This document shows, one piece after another, positions 61,307-64,000 of a stretch of DNA of 64,000 nucleotides. Source of the DNA: Demequina mangrovi (GTDB lineage Bacteria; Actinomycetota; Actinomycetes; Actinomycetales; Demequinaceae); contig NZ_BBLU01000006.1 in assembly GCF_000759715.1 (NCBI RefSeq), forward strand, positions 62,001-126,000. Reading direction: 5' to 3'. The notes beneath the pieces were generated by a model, which searched no databases, was not told the origin of the DNA, and saw only the letters and a list, made by a program, of their open reading frames with translations. Each line of letters opens with the position of its first letter. Positions within the stretch are counted from its first letter, which is position 1. A program made the translations under genes and the position numbers.

Positions 61307-63058
61307 ATGCGGAACCTGCTGCCCCGGAGGAGTCGAGCGCGCCAGCGCGGGCTGCTCGCGGGCACCATCATCGTGGCCGTGGTGCTCGTCGCGCTGCTGG
61401 CGACCACGGTGCTCTCCGCGATGGTGGCGAAGCGGACCATCCAGGCCGCGGCCGAGGACTCGTACGCGTACGTCGGCGATCTCATGTCGGAGCGCGTCGC
61501 CTCGTTCGCCGGGGCGGCGTCCGACGTGGTGCTCGGCACCGGCGCGGAGATCGCGCGCCGCGACGGCGATCTCACCGGCGACGCGCTGCTGCGCGCGCTC
61601 ACCGACCGGCTCGACCGCGAGCCGTCGGTCGGCACGGTGTTCGTGGCCGATGCCGGCGGCTTCCTCACGGCGGTCGCACGTACCGACGACGGCTACTCGA
61701 AGCTCGAGGTCACCCCGATCGCGGGCGGCGCGGAGGTGCTGCAGGTCGACTACGACTCCGATCTGGTCGAGACGGGCCGCGACCAGGCCGTGGGCACCTA
61801 CGACCTCGAGTCGCGCCCGTGGTACGTCGTGGCGCTCGAGTCCGACGGCCTCGCGTGGTCGGAGCCGTACGTCTCCGCGCGCAACGGCGAGGTGGTCGTG
61901 TCGCCTGTGACGGCGGTGCGCGAGGACGGCGAGGTGATCGCCGTGGTGGGCGCCGACCTCGACGTCGAGCTGCTCGCGGACCTGCTCGAGGACATCCCGA
62001 TCGGCGACGACGCCCGCGCCTTCATCCTCACCGGCGACGGACAGGTGGTCGCGGCGCCGGCGGGGGACCGGGACGAGTTCCGCCGCCTCGTCGAGTCCGA
62101 GTCCGGCATCCCCGAGGCCGGCGACCTGGGCCTGCCGACGCTCGGCCCCCAGCCGCCGGAGGGGTCGCGGCCGCCCACGGCGTCCGAGCCGCCTCCCGAC
62201 GCGATCCGTTCCGAGGGCGACGTCGTCTCGCTCGAGCGTCAGATGGACGAGAGCACCGGCCTGGACTGGGTGCTCCACCTCGACGCGCAGGCTGACGACC
62301 TCATGCCGTCGGTGTCCACCATGAGCCGCGCGACCGTGATGGTGACCGCGATCTCCTTCCTGCTCGTGGTGATCGCAGGCATCGTCGCGCTGCGGCTGTG
62401 GCTGCCGATCCGCATGCTCCGTCAGCGCGCCGCCACCGATGCCCTCACCGGCCTCGCGAACCGCTACGAGTACCACCGGCGCGCCCGCGCGATCCTGCGG
62501 TCCGCGGAGCAGTCCGGTCAGAACGTGCTGGTGGTCGCGCTCGACCTCGACAACTTCAAGCCCGTCAACGACGAGTACGGCCACGATGCGGGCGACGTGA
62601 TCCTCGCGGCCGTCGGCGACGCGCTGCTCGAGTCCGTGCGATCGCGCGACCTCGCGGCCCGCGTGGGCGGCGACGAGTTCGTGGTGGTGATGCGCCTGGG
62701 CGAGCGCGGCTCCCCGGTCGAGGTCGCGCGTCGCCTGCGCGACGACGTCGCCGAGGCGATCCTCGAGTCCTGCGGCGGCGCCGCCGGGGTGGGCGTGACG
62801 GCCGGCTTCTCCGCGACGTCGGAGCTGGGTTACGAGCTCAGGCACCTGCAGTCGGCCGCGGACGAGGCGCTGGTGACAGGCAAGCGCGCGCGCAAGGGAC
62901 GCAGCTACGCGTACGGGCATCGCACCACCGTCCGGGAGGACGGGCAGGCCACGGCGCAGGCTGGTGCCCCTGCGGAGGAGGGCCCCGAGGCGGCCGACGA
63001 CGCGGCGCCGCAGACGTCCGACGACGCACCGACGGCTGGTAGTCTCCCCGGGAACTGA
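61307..63058 (+). CDS. Membrane diguanylate cyclase with dCache sensor (GGDEF)
   Basis: A 583 aa protein with one N-terminal membrane helix (about residues 14-38), a large extracytoplasmic double-Cache sensor (about 40-350; VFVADAGGFLTAVARTDDGY and SRPWYVVALESDGLAWSEPYV are typical ligand-fold parts), a second helix (near VMVTAISFLLVVIAGIVAL), and a GGDEF domain with the intact active site RVGGDEFVVV and an RSRD product-inhibition site five residues before it. It should make cyclic di-GMP from two GTP in answer to an outside ligand. A Gln/Ala/Asp-rich tail follows. No EAL domain is present. Confidence 0.88.
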   Translation: MRNLLPRRSRARQRGLLAGTIIVAVVLVALLATTVLSAMVAKRTIQAAAEDSYAYVGDLMSERVASFAGAASDVVLGTGAEIARRDGDLTGDALLRALTDRLDREPSVGTVFVADAGGFLTAVARTDDGYSKLEVTPIAGGAEVLQVDYDSDLVETGRDQAVGTYDLESRPWYVVALESDGLAWSEPYVSARNGEVVVSPVTAVREDGEVIAVVGADLDVELLADLLEDIPIGDDARAFILTGDGQVVAAPAGDRDEFRRLVESESGIPEAGDLGLPTLGPQPPEGSRPPTASEPPPDAIRSEGDVVSLERQMDESTGLDWVLHLDAQADDLMPSVSTMSRATVMVTAISFLLVVIAGIVALRLWLPIRMLRQRAATDALTGLANRYEYHRRARAILRSAEQSGQNVLVVALDLDNFKPVNDEYGHDAGDVILAAVGDALLESVRSRDLAARVGGDEFVVVMRLGERGSPVEVARRLRDDVAEAILESCGGAAGVGVTAGFSATSELGYELRHLQSAADEALVTGKRARKGRSYAYGHRTTVREDGQATAQAGAPAEEGPEAADDAAPQTSDDAPTAGSLPGN

Positions 63059-63067
63059 GGAGGCTCG

Positions 63068-63520
63068 ATGGACAACACCCGCCGGCTCGACATCCCCGGA
63101 GCACGAGGAAAGGTCGAGGTCGAGGGCGTCCTCGGGCTGCTCTACAAGGTGCGCATCGACGGCGACGTGGTGAAGCGCAAGCGCGGCGCGTGGGCCGTCC
63201 CCATGCGCGACCGGTCGACCGGCCGCCTCACCTCGAACGGGGTGCTCCCGGGCTTCCAGACGCTGCGCTTCAACGGCGAGCCGATCCTCAAGATGGGCGC
63301 GCACGTCGAGACGGCAGCCAAGATCGCGATGTTCGCGCCCGTGATCCTCATCCTCTTCGGCTTCATCGGCGCGATCGCCGCGGTGCTGATGTTCCTCACC
63401 AACGTGCTCGTGGTGAAGAACCCGCAGATGCCCGCCGGCATGCGCATCGGCCTCCCGGTGCTCAACGCCTTCGTCATGGCGCTGCTGCTCAACGCGCTCA
63501 TCGGTCTGCCCTTCAGCTGA
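63068..63520 (+). CDS. Hypothetical membrane protein
   Basis: A 150 aa protein of unknown function. The first 75 residues are a basic, beta-rich cytosolic domain (RGKVEVEGVLGLLYKVRIDGDVVKRKRGAWAVP), followed by two membrane helices (about 86-110 and 128-148). GAGGAGG precedes the ATG at 63068, 10 nt after the cyclase stop, so it probably shares that transcript. Confidence 0.7.
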   Translation: MDNTRRLDIPGARGKVEVEGVLGLLYKVRIDGDVVKRKRGAWAVPMRDRSTGRLTSNGVLPGFQTLRFNGEPILKMGAHVETAAKIAMFAPVILILFGFIGAIAAVLMFLTNVLVVKNPQMPAGMRIGLPVLNAFVMALLLNALIGLPFS

Positions 63521-63534
63521 TCCGCGCGCCGCAC

Positions 63535-64000
63535 GTGTCCCGTCGCCTCGCTGTGCGCAGCCCCTCCGACCCGCTGCCGTGGGCGTTCGGCGTCGTCATC
63601 GCCGCGCTCGTCGTCATCGGGGCCACCACGCTTGTGGTGCGCGCGAGCGTGACCGAGGACTCCGCGCATGCCGCGATCGAGGGCACGACCTTGGTCGGCG
63701 ATGCGACCGCGGTGCAGCTCGAGGCGGCGACCCGGCCCGCCGAGGCGACGGTGCGCGGCGTGGCGGGCGTGGTCGGGCTCGACCCGAGCGCCCTCGACGA
63801 CCCGGCGCGCATGCTCGACGAGCTCGGCGGGCTCATGGACGGTCAGCCCAACATCGCCGCGATCTCCATCGTGGCGGAGGACGGGTCCGAGGTGGAGATG
63901 GACCGCCGCAAGCCGGGCTTCGTGTTCCGCACGGTCGCCGCGGACGGGACGGTCGAGGTGACCGTGCTCGACGAGACGCTCGAGCCGGTCGAGACGCGCG
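63535..64000 (+). CDS. Sensor-like membrane protein (partial, right edge)
   Basis: The first 155 codons of a protein that continues beyond base 64000. Basic N-terminus, one membrane helix (about residues 12-36, WAFGVVIAALVVIGATTLVV), then an extracytoplasmic region rich in acidic residues that resembles a Cache/CHASE-like sensor (AAISIVAEDGSEVEMDRRKPG). Together with the preceding cyclase it may be a second signalling enzyme, but the output domain is outside the window. The GTG at 63535 is the likely start; a second GTG six codons later is possible. Confidence 0.6.
   Translation, partial: MSRRLAVRSPSDPLPWAFGVVIAALVVIGATTLVVRASVTEDSAHAAIEGTTLVGDATAVQLEAATRPAEATVRGVAGVVGLDPSALDDPARMLDELGGLMDGQPNIAAISIVAEDGSEVEMDRRKPGFVFRTVAADGTVEVTVLDETLEPVETR

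Noticed and set aside
1..64000. Mobile elements, tRNA/rRNA genes, CRISPR arrays or toxin-antitoxin pairs
   Set aside because: I looked for transposase motifs, cloverleaf-like sequences, regularly spaced repeats and small paired genes and found none; composition is even throughout.

Overview
This window is a 64 kb stretch of chromosome from a very high-GC (about 70% or more by eye) Gram-positive bacterium, almost certainly an actinomycete. The evidence is a division and cell-wall (dcw) cluster with no ftsA that continues through ftsZ, pgeF, sepF, yggT and divIVA, a HelD/HelR-type RNA polymerase motor, DUF3040, DUF1844 and DUF4260 proteins, a PriA-like HisA, and many GTG starts. A member of the Micrococcales (Demequina/Cellulomonas-like) is my best guess, but that is inference. 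I saw no tRNA, rRNA, insertion sequence, prophage or CRISPR array, and no gap between genes exceeds 300 bases. The region looks like stable core chromosome.

Layout. 1-13.1 kb: a DEAD-box helicase cut by the left edge, serA, a matrixin-like secreted metalloprotease, helR, a PAC2 protein, cspA, a spermidine-synthase-like protein, a DUF3040 protein and a moxR-DUF58-transglutaminase operon read leftward. 13.2-27.1 kb: the dcw operon mraZ-rsmH-ftsL-ftsI-murE-murF-mraY-murD-ftsW-murG-murC-ftsQ, tightly packed, mostly with 4-8 nt overlaps. 27.3-31.0 kb: ftsZ, pgeF, sepF, yggT, divIVA. 31.1-33.5 kb: dksA/traR, lspA, rluD and an acetyltransferase. 33.6-43.3 kb: a membrane alpha/beta hydrolase, hrpA, a lipoprotein and dnaE. 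43.5-54.1 kb: small accessory genes and a dispersed histidine set (hisD, hisC-hisB-unknown-hisH, hisA) interrupted by a recQ with an added phosphoribosyltransferase-like domain and by an Nramp transporter. 54.2-58.8 kb: a lipoprotein, an SseB protein and a leftward operon of DUF1844 plus two copies of a [membrane coiled-coil protein + trypsin-like lipoprotein] module. 59.0-64.0 kb: infC-rpmI-rplT-trmH, a dCache-GGDEF diguanylate cyclase, a small membrane protein and a second sensor-like gene cut by the right edge.

The most interesting signals are these. (1) The duplicated coiled-coil/protease operon. (2) Two oppositely oriented sets of MraZ boxes between moxR and mraZ, which suggest MraZ also controls the moxR operon. 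(3) A 9-mer, GCATCGTCC/GGACGATGC, present about 26 times in all reading frames and between genes. (4) Minus-10-like hexamers exactly 6-7 nt upstream of about 16 start codons, which point to widespread leaderless transcription and settle several starts, including a 16-base element shared by hisC and hisH. (5) A DEAD-box gene that seems to start with ATA inside an ATAA overlap. (6) Nested inverted repeats at the start of trmH.
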